A DNA stretch of 64,000 nt, taken from NCBI RefSeq assembly GCF_000170835.1, contig NZ_ABCP01000008.1:1-64000 (forward strand), given 5' to 3'. Positions 24,915 to 33,960 of the stretch are shown here, piece by piece. The notes below the pieces were generated by a model, which did no database searches, was not told where the DNA came from, and saw nothing but the letters and a program-made list of their open reading frames with translations. The DNA comes from Marinobacter algicola DG893. Its GTDB lineage: Bacteria > Pseudomonadota > Gammaproteobacteria > Pseudomonadales > Oleiphilaceae. The position numbers were made by a program, and so were the translations under genes. Position 1 is the first letter of the stretch; every line of letters starts with the position of its first letter.

Positions 24915-25654
24915 CGTCGTTTAACGTTCCGCTGCTTGCCTCGGCCGCCCTGCTCCCGCCACCAACACTGCGTTTTGATGGTGTCGCCTTCAGCCAGCAG
25001 GGTAAGGCGCTGCTGGGCCCCTGCTCATTCACCCTGAACGGCACCGGCCCCACTCTGGTGATGGGGCCAAACGGGGCGGGCAAGAGTCTTCTGTTACGGC
25101 TGGCTCACGGTTTGCTCTCACCCACTCAGGGACAGGTGGCCTGGTCAAGTGAGGGGTGCCCCCGCCAGGCAATGGTATTCCAGCAACCGGTACTGTTGCG
25201 CCGCTCGGCCGTCGCCAATCTCATTCACGCGTTGGCGGTGAATAATGTCCCCCGCAAGACACGTACAAAGATCGCCTGGGAAGCACTCGAGCATTTTGGG
25301 CTGACCCCGTGCGCAAACACGCCCGCGCGCGTGCTCTCCGGCGGCGAGCAACAGCGCTTGGCACTGGCCCGTGCCTGGGTACTTGCCCCCCAGGTGCTGT
25401 TTCTGGATGAACCTACCTCCGCACTCGACCCGGCGGCGATTAAAGGCGTGGAGGCCGCGGTACGCGAGTTCCATCAGCGGGGAACGCGCATCGTCATGAC
25501 CACTCACGATCTGCATCAGGCGAGGCGCCTTGCCGGGGATGTGTTGTTTCTCTCTGGCGGGAAAGTGTGTGAACACACCTCTGCCGAAACCTTTTTCATT
25601 AGCCCCGTCTCGCGGGAGGGGCAAGCGTTTATTGCCGGAGAACTGGTGGAATAG
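24911..25654 (+). CDS. tupC: Tungstate ABC transporter ATPase
   Basis: A 247-residue ABC ATPase. Walker A GPNGAGKS is near residue 53, the signature is LSGGEQQRLALARAW, Walker B is VLFLDEPTSALDP and the H-loop is TTHD. It energises uptake through the permease encoded immediately upstream (4-base overlap). It lacks the C-terminal TOBE/Mop domain that ModC carries, which supports a Tup-type transporter. Confidence 0.87.
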   Translation: MTSFNVPLLASAALLPPPTLRFDGVAFSQQGKALLGPCSFTLNGTGPTLVMGPNGAGKSLLLRLAHGLLSPTQGQVAWSSEGCPRQAMVFQQPVLLRRSAVANLIHALAVNNVPRKTRTKIAWEALEHFGLTPCANTPARVLSGGEQQRLALARAWVLAPQVLFLDEPTSALDPAAIKGVEAAVREFHQRGTRIVMTTHDLHQARRLAGDVLFLSGGKVCEHTSAETFFISPVSREGQAFIAGELVE

Positions 25655-25723
25655 TTCGGCCCTGACGGTTTTGCCGACGCGTTACTCATTGCACGTTCGA
25701 TACACGCGAAAGGAGACAAAAAG

Positions 25724-26530
25724 ATGAGAAAGGCACTAATCCTTGCACTCGCAAGTGTCACCAGCATGGGCCTGGCGTTCAACGCACTCGCCGATGACTA
25801 CATCACTCTGGCCTCAACGACTTCCACCCAGAACTCGGGGCTGTTCGACGCCATTTTACCGCAGTTCGAAGAGGCCACCGGCATCGACGTGCGGGTGGTG
25901 GCGGTGGGCACCGGTCAGGCGTTTGAAATCGCCCGCCGCGGCGACGCCGACAGCCTCCTGGTGCACGATACCGCCGGGGAAAAACGATTTGTCGACAACG
26001 GCTTCGCCAGCGAGCGGGCTGATGTCATGTACAACGATTTCGTGTTGATTGGCCCTGCGGACGATCCGGCGAATATCGGGAAAGCACAAAGTGCCGCCGA
26101 GGCCTTCGCGGCGATTGCCCACGCCAAGGCACCCTTCACCTCACGCGGCGATGACAGCGGCACCAACCGCGCCGAGCTGCGCCTCTGGGAGAACGCCGGC
26201 GTCAAACCCGACGGCGACTGGTACCGCGAACTCGGTAGCGGCATGGGGCCAACGCTCAACACCGCTGCGGCCATGAATGCGTACGTGATGTCCGACCGCG
26301 CCACCTGGGTGGCGTTTGGCAATCGCCAAAACCTGACGCTGCTTTTTGCCGGCGACGAAGTGCTGTTCAACCAGTATGGTAGCTTGCTGATCTCCGAAGA
26401 GAAGCACCCGCACCTTAAACACAATCTGGCGAAGCAGTGGCATAACTGGCTGATTTCCGAGGATGGACAGCAGGCAATTGCGGACTTCGAGGTGGACGGA
26501 CAACAGTTGTTTTTCCCGAATGCCAAATAG
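25724..26530 (+). CDS. tupA: Tungstate-binding periplasmic protein
   Basis: A 268-residue exported protein. The signal peptide covers about the first 23 residues (MRKALILALASVTSMGLAFN, cleaved after ALA). The mature N-terminus carries the TupA hallmark TTSTQNSGLF, and SRGDDSGTNRAELRLW follows, which with TTST makes the oxyanion pocket. TupA-type proteins prefer tungstate over molybdate by orders of magnitude. AAAGGAG lies close before the ATG. The gene ends the tupBCA set and is followed by fdhD. Confidence 0.9.
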   Translation: MRKALILALASVTSMGLAFNALADDYITLASTTSTQNSGLFDAILPQFEEATGIDVRVVAVGTGQAFEIARRGDADSLLVHDTAGEKRFVDNGFASERADVMYNDFVLIGPADDPANIGKAQSAAEAFAAIAHAKAPFTSRGDDSGTNRAELRLWENAGVKPDGDWYRELGSGMGPTLNTAAAMNAYVMSDRATWVAFGNRQNLTLLFAGDEVLFNQYGSLLISEEKHPHLKHNLAKQWHNWLISEDGQQAIADFEVDGQQLFFPNAK

Positions 26531-26595
26531 GCTAATCTCTGGGGACGTGCATCGAGCTTCAAGTCCGTGGCGTTCCTGGAAGAGCTATAACAACA

Positions 26596-27465
26596 ATGAC
26601 CATTAATCCGATACTACCCGACCCCAAAGACCCTCGTCTGTCCCGCGCCGTCGAGGGCGTTGATGAAAACGGTCAATCAAAATCCATCGGTGTGATTGAA
26701 GAGCGCCCCCTGACGATCTATCTGAACAGCCAAGAGATTGTCACCGCCATGACCATTGGCGATCACCCGGAGTATCTCGCCCTCGGTTTTCTCCTGAATC
26801 AGGGTATGCTGAAGGAAACCGATCAGGTCACCGGAATTGACTTCGACGAAGAGCTGGACGTCGCCGTAGTGCGTACCGCAGGTGTTACCGATGTTGAAGA
26901 CAAACTGGAAAAGAAAACCCGCACGTCCGGCTGCGCCGTGGGCACGGTGTTCGGTGACATGATGGCAGGGCTTGACGGGTTGTCACTACCGGACACACCG
27001 GTGCACACCAGCACGTTTTACGATCTCTCCTACCAGATCAACCATACCCCCAGCCTGTACATGGAAACCGGTGCCATTCACGGCACGGTTCTGTGTCAGG
27101 ACCGCCAGATTCTGGCGTACATGGAAGATGTCGGGCGCCATAACGCAGTGGATAAGATCGCAGGCTGGATGTACCTGAACGGAATCACCGCCGCCGACAA
27201 AGTCCTCTACACCACCGGCCGTCTGACCTCCGAAATGGTCATCAAAACGTCCCTGATGGGGATCCCGACCCTGATCAGCCGGTCCGGTTTTACCGCCTGG
27301 GGCGTCGATATTGCCCGGCAGGTCGGATTGACCCTGATCGGTCGTATGCGCGGTAAAAAGTTCACTTGCCTCAGCGGCCAGCACCGCCTGGTGTTCGATC
27401 AGGACTTGTCACAGGTTCCCGATGAGGACAAAAAGCACCGTCGAAAAGGGGCCGAGCATGACTGA
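26596..27465 (+). CDS. fdhD: FdhD, sulfur carrier for formate dehydrogenase maturation
   Basis: A 289-residue FdhD. GCAVGTVFGD corresponds to the active-site Cys loop, although the usual CxxC pair is here a single Cys (TSGCAVG). MEDVGRHNAVDKIAGW and TTGRLTSEMVIKTSLMGIP follow as in the family. FdhD takes persulfide sulfur from IscS and puts it on the Mo/W-bis-PGD cofactor so that formate dehydrogenase becomes active. It overlaps mobA by 8 bases and is 65 bases after tupA. Confidence 0.93.
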   Translation: MTINPILPDPKDPRLSRAVEGVDENGQSKSIGVIEERPLTIYLNSQEIVTAMTIGDHPEYLALGFLLNQGMLKETDQVTGIDFDEELDVAVVRTAGVTDVEDKLEKKTRTSGCAVGTVFGDMMAGLDGLSLPDTPVHTSTFYDLSYQINHTPSLYMETGAIHGTVLCQDRQILAYMEDVGRHNAVDKIAGWMYLNGITAADKVLYTTGRLTSEMVIKTSLMGIPTLISRSGFTAWGVDIARQVGLTLIGRMRGKKFTCLSGQHRLVFDQDLSQVPDEDKKHRRKGAEHD

Positions 27466-28045
27466 GTGCGCGGTCATTCTGGCGGGCGGCCAGGCCAACC
27501 GGATGGGCGGCGGTGACAAGGGGCGATTGATGCTGGGTAATCAGTCGCTGATCCAACGTGTTATTGATCGAATCACGCCACAGGTGGACGCCGTGGTGTT
27601 GAACGCCAATGGCGACCTGAGCCGGTTCGATGATCTGGGGTTGCCGGTGGTGGCCGATTCCATCGGCGATTTTCCCGGCCCGCTGGCGGGGGTTCTGGCG
27701 GGCATGGATTGGGCGGCCGAACAGGGGCACGAGTGGTTGATCAGCGTCGCTGCGGACACCCCCTCATTCCCCCGGGATCTGGCCGCACGATTGGCCGGGC
27801 ACGATACGCCAGTGGTTCTCGCGGCAACACCGGATCCGGAACGCGGCCGCCTGCCCCAGCCAACGTTTGGTCGCTGGCAGGTCGCGTTGCGAGATGATCT
27901 GCGAGCCGCCTTGCACGACGGCGTACGCAAGATCCGCCAGTGGACACAAGCCCAGGGAGAAACGCTGGTGGTGTTTGCTGAGGATGACTTTTTTAACATC
28001 AATACACCGGAAGACCTGGCCTGGGCGGAGAAGCACCTGAAGTGA
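27458..28045 (+). CDS. mobA: Molybdenum cofactor guanylyltransferase
   Basis: A protein of about 195 residues. The nucleotide-binding start MTECAVILAGGQANRMGGGD followed by KGRLMLG is the MobA signature LAGGxxxRMGGxDKG. Later segments AGVLAGMDWA and VAADTPSFP also match. It joins GMP to molybdopterin to give the guanine dinucleotide form used by formate dehydrogenase. An upstream start at 27422 would extend the protein into fdhD and was not used. The stop overlaps mobB. Confidence 0.92.
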   Translation: MTECAVILAGGQANRMGGGDKGRLMLGNQSLIQRVIDRITPQVDAVVLNANGDLSRFDDLGLPVVADSIGDFPGPLAGVLAGMDWAAEQGHEWLISVAADTPSFPRDLAARLAGHDTPVVLAATPDPERGRLPQPTFGRWQVALRDDLRAALHDGVRKIRQWTQAQGETLVVFAEDDFFNINTPEDLAWAEKHLK

Positions 28046-28533
28046 ATGTCATCGGCATTGTGGGCTGGAAGAACAGCGGAAAAACCACGCTGGCAGCGGC
28101 CCTGATTCGCGAGCTCTCCAGCAGGGGTTTAACGGTTAACTCGATCAAGCACGCCCATCACGGGGTTGATGTCGACCAACCCGATACCGACAGCTACAAG
28201 CACCGCGACGCCGGAGCGCGCGAGGTCATCCTGGCTGGCGGGCAGCGCTTTGCCATCATGCATGAGTTGCGCGGCGCTGAAGAGCCAACGCTGGATGAAT
28301 TGCTGACCCGGCTGGGCTCCTGCGACTGGGTGGTGGTCGAGGGCTTCAAAACCCACGCACATCCCAAGATTGAAGTGCACCGGCGTGAGTCCGAGCGTGC
28401 GCCCCTGTACCCGGAGGACGCCAGCATCATTGCCCTGGTGGCCGACTATGCGGCGGATTTCCCGGGCCCTGTGTTCGACGTAAACAACATACCCGCCATC
28501 GCTGACTTTATTCTGAGCCCGGGGAAATCATGA
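28042..28533 (+). CDS. mobB: MobB, molybdopterin-guanine dinucleotide accessory GTPase
   Basis: A 163-residue P-loop protein with Walker A GWKNSGKTTL directly after the start and the family segments NSIKHAHHGVDVDQPDTDSY and VVVEGFKTH. MobB binds GTP and aids MobA. The GTG start overlaps the mobA stop, and the end overlaps moeA by 4 bases, so all are one operon. Confidence 0.92.
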   Translation: MNVIGIVGWKNSGKTTLAAALIRELSSRGLTVNSIKHAHHGVDVDQPDTDSYKHRDAGAREVILAGGQRFAIMHELRGAEEPTLDELLTRLGSCDWVVVEGFKTHAHPKIEVHRRESERAPLYPEDASIIALVADYAADFPGPVFDVNNIPAIADFILSPGKS

Positions 28534-29792
28534 ACGGGAAAGCAACGACGCCACTTCGTAACGATTGTTTCGCCCTACCCCCGGGTGTGAACTGGACGCC
28601 GGTGGAAGAGGCGCTGGAACGATTGCGCTCGCGTTTACATCCGGTGGTGGGGGTGGAACACGCCGTTGCGCTGTCGCGGGTCAACGGTCGGATTCTGGCG
28701 AGCGATGTTCATGCCCCCCGCGCCCATCCCCCGAGCAACAATTCCGCAGTCGATGGCTATGCCTTCGCAGGGCCGCTGACAGACGTGCCCTGCACCCTGC
28801 CCCTGGTTGATGGCCGCAGTGCCGCCGGGGAACCGTATATGGGCAATGTACCCGCGGGCCACGCCATCCGGATTCTGACCGGCGCGGTGATGCCGGCCGG
28901 CGCGGATACCGTGGTCCTCGAAGAAGACTGCGAGGTCATCAATGGTCACCTGCATCTAAACGGTACGTTGAAAGCGGGCGCCAATGCCCGCAAAGCCGGC
29001 GAGGACATCAAGGCACAGGATCGAATCCTCACGGCAGGCACTCGTCTGACCCCAACCCAGATTTCAGTACTTGCCAGTGTGGGCATCGAATCAGTGGATG
29101 CCTATCAGCAGCTGCGCGTCGGCGTTTTATCCACGGGCGATGAAGTAAAGCCCGTCGGCTCAGCGGTCACCGACTGGCAAATCTATGACGCCAACCGCCC
29201 GATGCTGAGCGCCCTGGTGACGCAACTCGGCTACGAGTTGGTGGACCTGGGCCATGCCCTCGACCGCGCCGAAGCAGTCGAAGCGGCGTTGGAGCGAGGC
29301 GCGGAACAGTGCGACCTGATCCTGACCAGCGGTGGTGTGTCTGCCGGCGACGAGGATCACGTGTCGAAAACGCTGAAAGCACACGGTGACATCAGTAACT
29401 GGCGCATTGCCATCAAACCGGGCCGCCCACTGGCGCTGGCCATGTTCCGGGGAACGCCGGTGGTGGGTCTGCCAGGAAACCCGGTCGCCGCCTGGGTCTG
29501 CGCACTGCGTTTTGGCGCGCCAGCAATGGCATTGCTGGCAGGCGGAACCTGGTTCGAACCTCAGGGCTACCTCATGCCCGCTGGTTTCTCCAAGAACAAG
29601 AAACCGGGGCGTAGCGAGATGTTGCGGGCCCGCGTTCGGGATGGGCAGGTTGAAGTATTTGGCTCTGAGGGCTCTGGACGGGTAACCGGCCTGGCCTGGT
29701 CCGAGGGTTTGGTGGAGTTGGACGAAAGCGCCCAGCAGATAGAACCGGGCACCCTGGTGCGGTTTATTCCCTATGGCAGTTTCGGACTGTAA
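28530..29792 (+). CDS. moeA: Molybdopterin molybdenumtransferase
   Basis: A 420-residue MoeA. It has the PPSNNSAVDGYAF signature, RILTGAVMPAGADTVV, the catalytic domain GVLSTGDEV and LTSGGVSAGDEDHV, and a C-terminal beta-barrel. MoeA inserts molybdate (or tungstate) into adenylated molybdopterin. It is the last gene of tupBCA-fdhD-mobA-mobB-moeA and ends exactly one base before the end of the convergent gene, leaving no room for a terminator between them. Confidence 0.94.
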   Translation: MNGKATTPLRNDCFALPPGVNWTPVEEALERLRSRLHPVVGVEHAVALSRVNGRILASDVHAPRAHPPSNNSAVDGYAFAGPLTDVPCTLPLVDGRSAAGEPYMGNVPAGHAIRILTGAVMPAGADTVVLEEDCEVINGHLHLNGTLKAGANARKAGEDIKAQDRILTAGTRLTPTQISVLASVGIESVDAYQQLRVGVLSTGDEVKPVGSAVTDWQIYDANRPMLSALVTQLGYELVDLGHALDRAEAVEAALERGAEQCDLILTSGGVSAGDEDHVSKTLKAHGDISNWRIAIKPGRPLALAMFRGTPVVGLPGNPVAAWVCALRFGAPAMALLAGGTWFEPQGYLMPAGFSKNKKPGRSEMLRARVRDGQVEVFGSEGSGRVTGLAWSEGLVELDESAQQIEPGTLVRFIPYGSFGL

Positions 29793-30269
29793 TCAGTCAA
29801 CGCTGCCATGCACGGCAAAGGCCTCCAGCGAGGCATCCTGCGGGGCCCGGGAACGATAGGTTTCCTCAACACCCAATTCGGTGAGCGTGCGGCTGACCAT
29901 CAAAAGCGTGTTGTCCTCGAAGTCCTCACACATGTTGCGCATTTGGTCGATTTCTTCGCAGGCGACCGGATAGGCCGCATCGATACCCGGTGCGCCGTAA
30001 CACTCAACAAACGTCTGCGCGAGGATCTGACGTAACTGCTCCAATTCCGCGTCGGTGATGTCGCACACGCCCACAAAAGTGGCGCGACCGCCTGACTCGA
30101 TGCTGTACCAACCATTGCTGAAGGCCTGCCGGGCCTTCCCCTTCAGGTCCGCCTCGGTCCAGTTGGAGAACTCAAACCCACCGGAGATCGCCCATTCACC
30201 GCTGGGAGCCGGCACATCAAATACATTGTCATCGGATACATCCAGTCGCAGGGTTCGGGCCAGTTTCAT
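29793..30269 (-). CDS. Uncharacterised protein, DUF6505-like
   Basis: A 158-residue soluble acidic protein with no signal peptide or membrane segment. The opening MKLARTLRLDVSDDNVFD, the central GWYSIESGGRATFVGV and the Glu-rich C-terminal helix resemble the DUF6505 family found beside formate dehydrogenase accessory genes, as I recall it. It overlaps the ligase-like gene by 4 bases and is the last of a four-gene operon. Its role is unknown; cofactor or cluster assembly for formate dehydrogenase is inferred from position. Confidence 0.7.
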   Translation of the reverse strand: MKLARTLRLDVSDDNVFDVPAPSGEWAISGGFEFSNWTEADLKGKARQAFSNGWYSIESGGRATFVGVCDITDAELEQLRQILAQTFVECYGAPGIDAAYPVACEEIDQMRNMCEDFEDNTLLMVSRTLTELGVEETYRSRAPQDASLEAFAVHGSVD

Positions 30270-30970
30270 ACGTGCTCCGCGAATTCGATCAAACTCACTG
30301 TTTCGGTCATAACATCTTGGCGCAACAGCATTCGGCCCTTTTCATCCAGGCCCACAAAGAGCCCGGGCTTTGGCAGGTCGATCATCTTGCCCAGGGTGTC
30401 ACAGCGTGGCCGCCACTCATTGTGTATGCGTTCGAAACCACTGTCCATGTAGTAAGTCAGCCACAGCAATGTGTGTTTGGACCAGCTTTCCAGGAGCGCC
30501 ATGGGCGTGATCTCAACACAGCCTTCCTCATGCAGACAGGTCTGGTTCGGCGTCTCGCCCGGCTCACCGCCCACCGGCAAAAAAGGTACATCAATGCCGA
30601 CCACCAGCCAGTTCGGATGGGCACTGGGCTCTGACACATCCGCGGCAAAGCGGACACCGCCGCACACCGCGCCATTGACCTTGATACGGTCAGGCCATTG
30701 GAAGAACACTGGCACCTCGGGCGGGGCCAGCGCGCCAAGGCTTTCAGCCAGGCCTATCTGGGCCACGTAGACCACCTGGACAGCCTCTTCCAATGAGGTC
30801 TCCGGCGCCAGCACCAGGGCCGCACGCAAGACGTCCACCGCGTCGGAATAGAAGATCGTGCCGGAATCGACCCCGGCAATAGCACGGCTGACGGCCTTAT
30901 CAAACGGATCCGTCTGGTTTGGTACCCATTCGCCCGTAAACAGCGGCGGCAAGCGCGGTGACACCGTCAT
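30266..30970 (-). CDS. Biotin/lipoate-ligase-like protein without ligase residues
   Basis: A 234-residue protein of the biotin/lipoate protein ligase superfamily. FQWPDRIKVNGAVCGGVRFA corresponds to the BirA stretch WPNDLYxxDRKLAGILVE. The ligand-binding Lys of the RKLAG segment is Val here (GAVCGG), and the GRGRRGR adenylate loop is missing. It is therefore unlikely to make acyl-adenylates. The C-terminal 60 residues add a small SH3-like domain. It overlaps its neighbours by 4 bases at each end. A scaffold or pterin-binding role is possible but unproven. Confidence 0.72.
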   Translation of the reverse strand: MTVSPRLPPLFTGEWVPNQTDPFDKAVSRAIAGVDSGTIFYSDAVDVLRAALVLAPETSLEEAVQVVYVAQIGLAESLGALAPPEVPVFFQWPDRIKVNGAVCGGVRFAADVSEPSAHPNWLVVGIDVPFLPVGGEPGETPNQTCLHEEGCVEITPMALLESWSKHTLLWLTYYMDSGFERIHNEWRPRCDTLGKMIDLPKPGLFVGLDEKGRMLLRQDVMTETVSLIEFAEHV

Positions 30971-31812
30971 CGCATGGCCTCGGCGTAGACATCAGAGGCG
31001 ATAAGCTCATCGGCGATACGCTGGAAGGCCCTCGACTGAGGGCTATCCGGCTTCGACACCACAATCGGTACGCCGCCGTCCGAACCAACGCGGATATCCA
31101 GATCAAGCGGAATCTCGCCCAGGAATGGCGCGCCCAATTTTTCAGCCTCCGCCCTGGCGCCGCCGTGTCCAAACGGATGGTGCTCTTTGCCGCAGCCATC
31201 GCAGATAAAAGAGGCCATGTTTTCAATCAGGCCGAACAGCGGCACATCCATCCGTTTGAACATATCGATGCCTTTGCGCGCATCCATTAGCGCGATGTCC
31301 TGGGGGGTCGAGACCACCACCGCCCCTGCAACAAAGAATTTCTGGCTCAGGGTCATCTGGACATCACCGGTGCCTGGCGGCAGGTCCACCAACAGGACAT
31401 CCAGCCTGCCCCAATCCACCTGGTTCATCATCTGTTGCAGGGCGCCCATCAACATGGGCCCACGCCAGACGATGGCTTCATCATCCGAGGCCATTAACCC
31501 CAGGGACATCAGGGTCACACCGTGATTGCGCAACGGCAGTATGGTATTCCCATCGGGGCTGGACGGCCGACCGGAAACGCCCAGCATACGGGGCTGGCTA
31601 GGGCCGTAGACATCGGCATCCAACAGGCCCACTTTCAGACCTTTCGAGGCCATTGCCACCGCGAGGTTAGAGGCCACGGTCGACTTGCCAACCCCTCCTT
31701 TACCGGAAGCAATGGCAATGATGCGATCAACCCCCTTCGGGTTTTTGTCCTGGGGCCGGGGGGCGTCGGTTCCAATCAGGTTCGGTTTTCCTACTTCGGT
31801 GTATTCAACCAT
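30967..31812 (-). CDS. Mrp/NBP35-family iron-sulfur carrier ATPase
   Basis: A 281-residue P-loop ATPase. It has the deviant Walker A SGKGGVGKSTVASNLA, the DADVYGPSQPRML signature, LLVDLPPGTGDVQMT, and a CxxC pair (FICDGCGKEHHPFGHGG) that holds a bridging 4Fe-4S cluster in dimers. The N-terminal DUF59 domain of longer Mrp proteins is absent. It carries Fe-S clusters to apoproteins. Next to a ferredoxin-like gene and a formate dehydrogenase with many clusters, these are the likely clients. Confidence 0.9.
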   Translation of the reverse strand: MVEYTEVGKPNLIGTDAPRPQDKNPKGVDRIIAIASGKGGVGKSTVASNLAVAMASKGLKVGLLDADVYGPSQPRMLGVSGRPSSPDGNTILPLRNHGVTLMSLGLMASDDEAIVWRGPMLMGALQQMMNQVDWGRLDVLLVDLPPGTGDVQMTLSQKFFVAGAVVVSTPQDIALMDARKGIDMFKRMDVPLFGLIENMASFICDGCGKEHHPFGHGGARAEAEKLGAPFLGEIPLDLDIRVGSDGGVPIVVSKPDSPQSRAFQRIADELIASDVYAEAMR

Positions 31813-31831
31813 GTTGTGTCCCGTTTCTATT

Positions 31832-33811
31832 TTAGCTGTCCAGGTAGTCGTCTCTGGTGCGAACCCTGGGGCGCTCTCCCCCCGCCAGGGGCGCGTTTTC
31901 CCCGTGGAACTGAGATTTCACCCGACAGTCGTCACACATCTTTATAAGCTGGACGTTATCAGCGTTTTTGTACATCCAGTGCTGGTTTTCCAGTTTTTCA
32001 ACGATCCGGTTAATGGTGCTGGCGACACCGAAGGGCTTTCCACACTTGATGCATTCGAAAGGCTCCTCGCCGTGCAGTGTCCGGGCACTTAGCGCATCCT
32101 TGGACAGATCCAGTTGCGGCTTCAGGTTGATGGCAGTCTCGGGGCAGGTGCTTTCGCAAACGCCGCACTGAACACAGGCATTTTCCGTGAACTGAACCTC
32201 GGGCCGGTCGGGATGATCTCCCAAAGCGCCAGTGGGGCACAGCGACACACAGGCCAGACAGAGCGTGCATTTATCGGAATCGATTTCGATAGCGCCATAG
32301 GGCGCGCCCTGTGGCAGCGGAATCGGCGCTTCAACACCGTTTGCCATCGCACTGACGGTCACCCGTGTAATGTCACGGCGGCCGCCGACCAGTAATACGG
32401 GCTCGCTGACACGCCCCGCATTGTCCCCTTCTGCACTGAGCTCGTCAGCTGCAATCACCCGAATTCGGCTGGGCGAATGGTGGGCACCGCTCACCATCGC
32501 CTGAGCCAGTTCCACTTCCGCGGCAACGGCCTCGCGGTCAGTCTCGTTGTCCGCCAGCAGCAGAACTTCCGCATAGCCGGCGCCCAATGCGGCCAGGATC
32601 TCGGCATGGCCGATACGATCGATATGCTCAAGCCCCATCGGAATCAGATCGTCCGCCAACCCATCGCCGTACCGTGCCAGGTGCGCCATGACCTCACCGC
32701 CGGCATTCAGGGTATGAAACACCAGGCGTGGGGATTCTTCGGTATGTTCACGATACACCCTGGCCATCACGTCCACGGCTTTGGTCAGGGCTTCGAAAGG
32801 GCTTTCGTTCATGGTGATGGCTGAGGTCGGGCAAACAGCCGCGCAGGAGCCACAGCCGGCACAGATATCCGAATCAATCTGCACGTGGTCGCCGAACGAA
32901 AAAATGGCCTCTGTGGGGCAGACGTCCAGGCAGCGGGTACAGCCGGGTTTGTTGGCCCGGGAGTGGGCGCACAGGGATTCTTCCAACCTGAAGTAGACGG
33001 TTTTCTCGAACTCACCGACCCGCTCCCGGGCCGTCAGGGCAATACGCTCCAATTCCCCGGTTTTGGCGGGGTCGGCCCAGAAATAACCGTTGCGCTTCTG
33101 GTAGCTGGGAAAGGCCGGAGCGCCACCACGGAGGTCGATAAACACATCACACTCGCTGCGAGCGGTGGCTTGCACCTCGCCAAAACCCAGTGCACCACGG
33201 CCGGCGGGATTCAGGGTTTGCAACTGGGCAAACTCCATCCTGAAATGGCCCAGCGCGCCATAAGCTGACGTCAGCCGGCCCTTCGCCACGTCGTAGGCGG
33301 CAGAGGGTAGCTGTATGGGACCGGCGTCATTGACAATACAGGTAACCCCCAGCTCGTCCTGCACCAGCTCGGCCATCCTTATGGCCTGCTCAGTGGGGCC
33401 GACGATACAGCACACCCCACTGGAGCGGATCGTTTTTGCAGGCGCTATCGGAGCCGGCAGTTGGGCCGCAGCAACCAGGGCCGCTTGCTTGGCACGCTGA
33501 CGTTTGGGGTTTGCGTTCGCGCTCCCCCAACCTGCCCGGTCCCGGATGTCGATGGTGCCCAGCGGCGCGGAATGCCCGGTTTCGGCCTGGACATCCTCGC
33601 CCAGACGCTCGAACAGGGCCGCCTGCTGGCCACAGGCAATGAGTATCTCTGCATCACCACCCAGGTGCTCAGCGGCCGTCTTCATGTCATGGCCGCACAA
33701 TTGATCCACTGCGATTACCTGCTCAGCAGCTGCGGCCTTACGCAGTGCCTCTGGATCAAAGGACTGTGTTTTATCGCAGCTGCATAGCAGTAAGGTCTTA
33801 TGTGCCGTCAT
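31832..33811 (-). CDS. Large multi-cluster ferredoxin-like protein
   Basis: About 659 residues from MTAHKTLLLCSCDKTQ; an upstream start at 33856 adds a basic tail and was rejected. Two 4Fe-4S motifs lie near 285-330 (CTRCLDVCP and CAGCGSCAAVCP), two more near 515-555 (CTLCLACVSLCP and CVQCGVCESTCP). Two CxxC pairs near 585-630 (CIKCGKP, CDDCR) could bind zinc. The N-terminal 250 residues resemble a Rossmann-like domain of HdrA-type ferredoxins. It has no membrane helix. It leads the accessory operon, 150 bases from the formate dehydrogenase operon on the other strand. It is probably an electron-transfer or assembly factor for the enzyme. Confidence 0.85.
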   Translation of the reverse strand: MTAHKTLLLCSCDKTQSFDPEALRKAAAAEQVIAVDQLCGHDMKTAAEHLGGDAEILIACGQQAALFERLGEDVQAETGHSAPLGTIDIRDRAGWGSANANPKRQRAKQAALVAAAQLPAPIAPAKTIRSSGVCCIVGPTEQAIRMAELVQDELGVTCIVNDAGPIQLPSAAYDVAKGRLTSAYGALGHFRMEFAQLQTLNPAGRGALGFGEVQATARSECDVFIDLRGGAPAFPSYQKRNGYFWADPAKTGELERIALTARERVGEFEKTVYFRLEESLCAHSRANKPGCTRCLDVCPTEAIFSFGDHVQIDSDICAGCGSCAAVCPTSAITMNESPFEALTKAVDVMARVYREHTEESPRLVFHTLNAGGEVMAHLARYGDGLADDLIPMGLEHIDRIGHAEILAALGAGYAEVLLLADNETDREAVAAEVELAQAMVSGAHHSPSRIRVIAADELSAEGDNAGRVSEPVLLVGGRRDITRVTVSAMANGVEAPIPLPQGAPYGAIEIDSDKCTLCLACVSLCPTGALGDHPDRPEVQFTENACVQCGVCESTCPETAINLKPQLDLSKDALSARTLHGEEPFECIKCGKPFGVASTINRIVEKLENQHWMYKNADNVQLIKMCDDCRVKSQFHGENAPLAGGERPRVRTRDDYLDS

Positions 33812-33838
33812 CAGGAATCTGACTCTTTTCGTTGTTGT

Positions 33839-33848
33839 TATACGTATA
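33839..33848. promoter_or_regulatory. TATACGTATA palindrome in divergent promoter
   Basis: A 10-base perfect palindrome in the 149-base gap between the ferredoxin operon (minus) and the DUF3305-formate dehydrogenase operon (plus). It lies about 30 bases before the minus-strand start. It may be an operator or part of a promoter; nothing more can be claimed. Confidence 0.35.
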
Positions 33849-33960
33849 CGAAACACTATAGCTCTTCGAGCATGACACAGCCGTTTGTTTTAGGACAATT
33901 GAATAGTTGGATATTTTTTGACCTCCTGCTAGCTTGAAGGAATAACAAAAGAGAGCAGCC

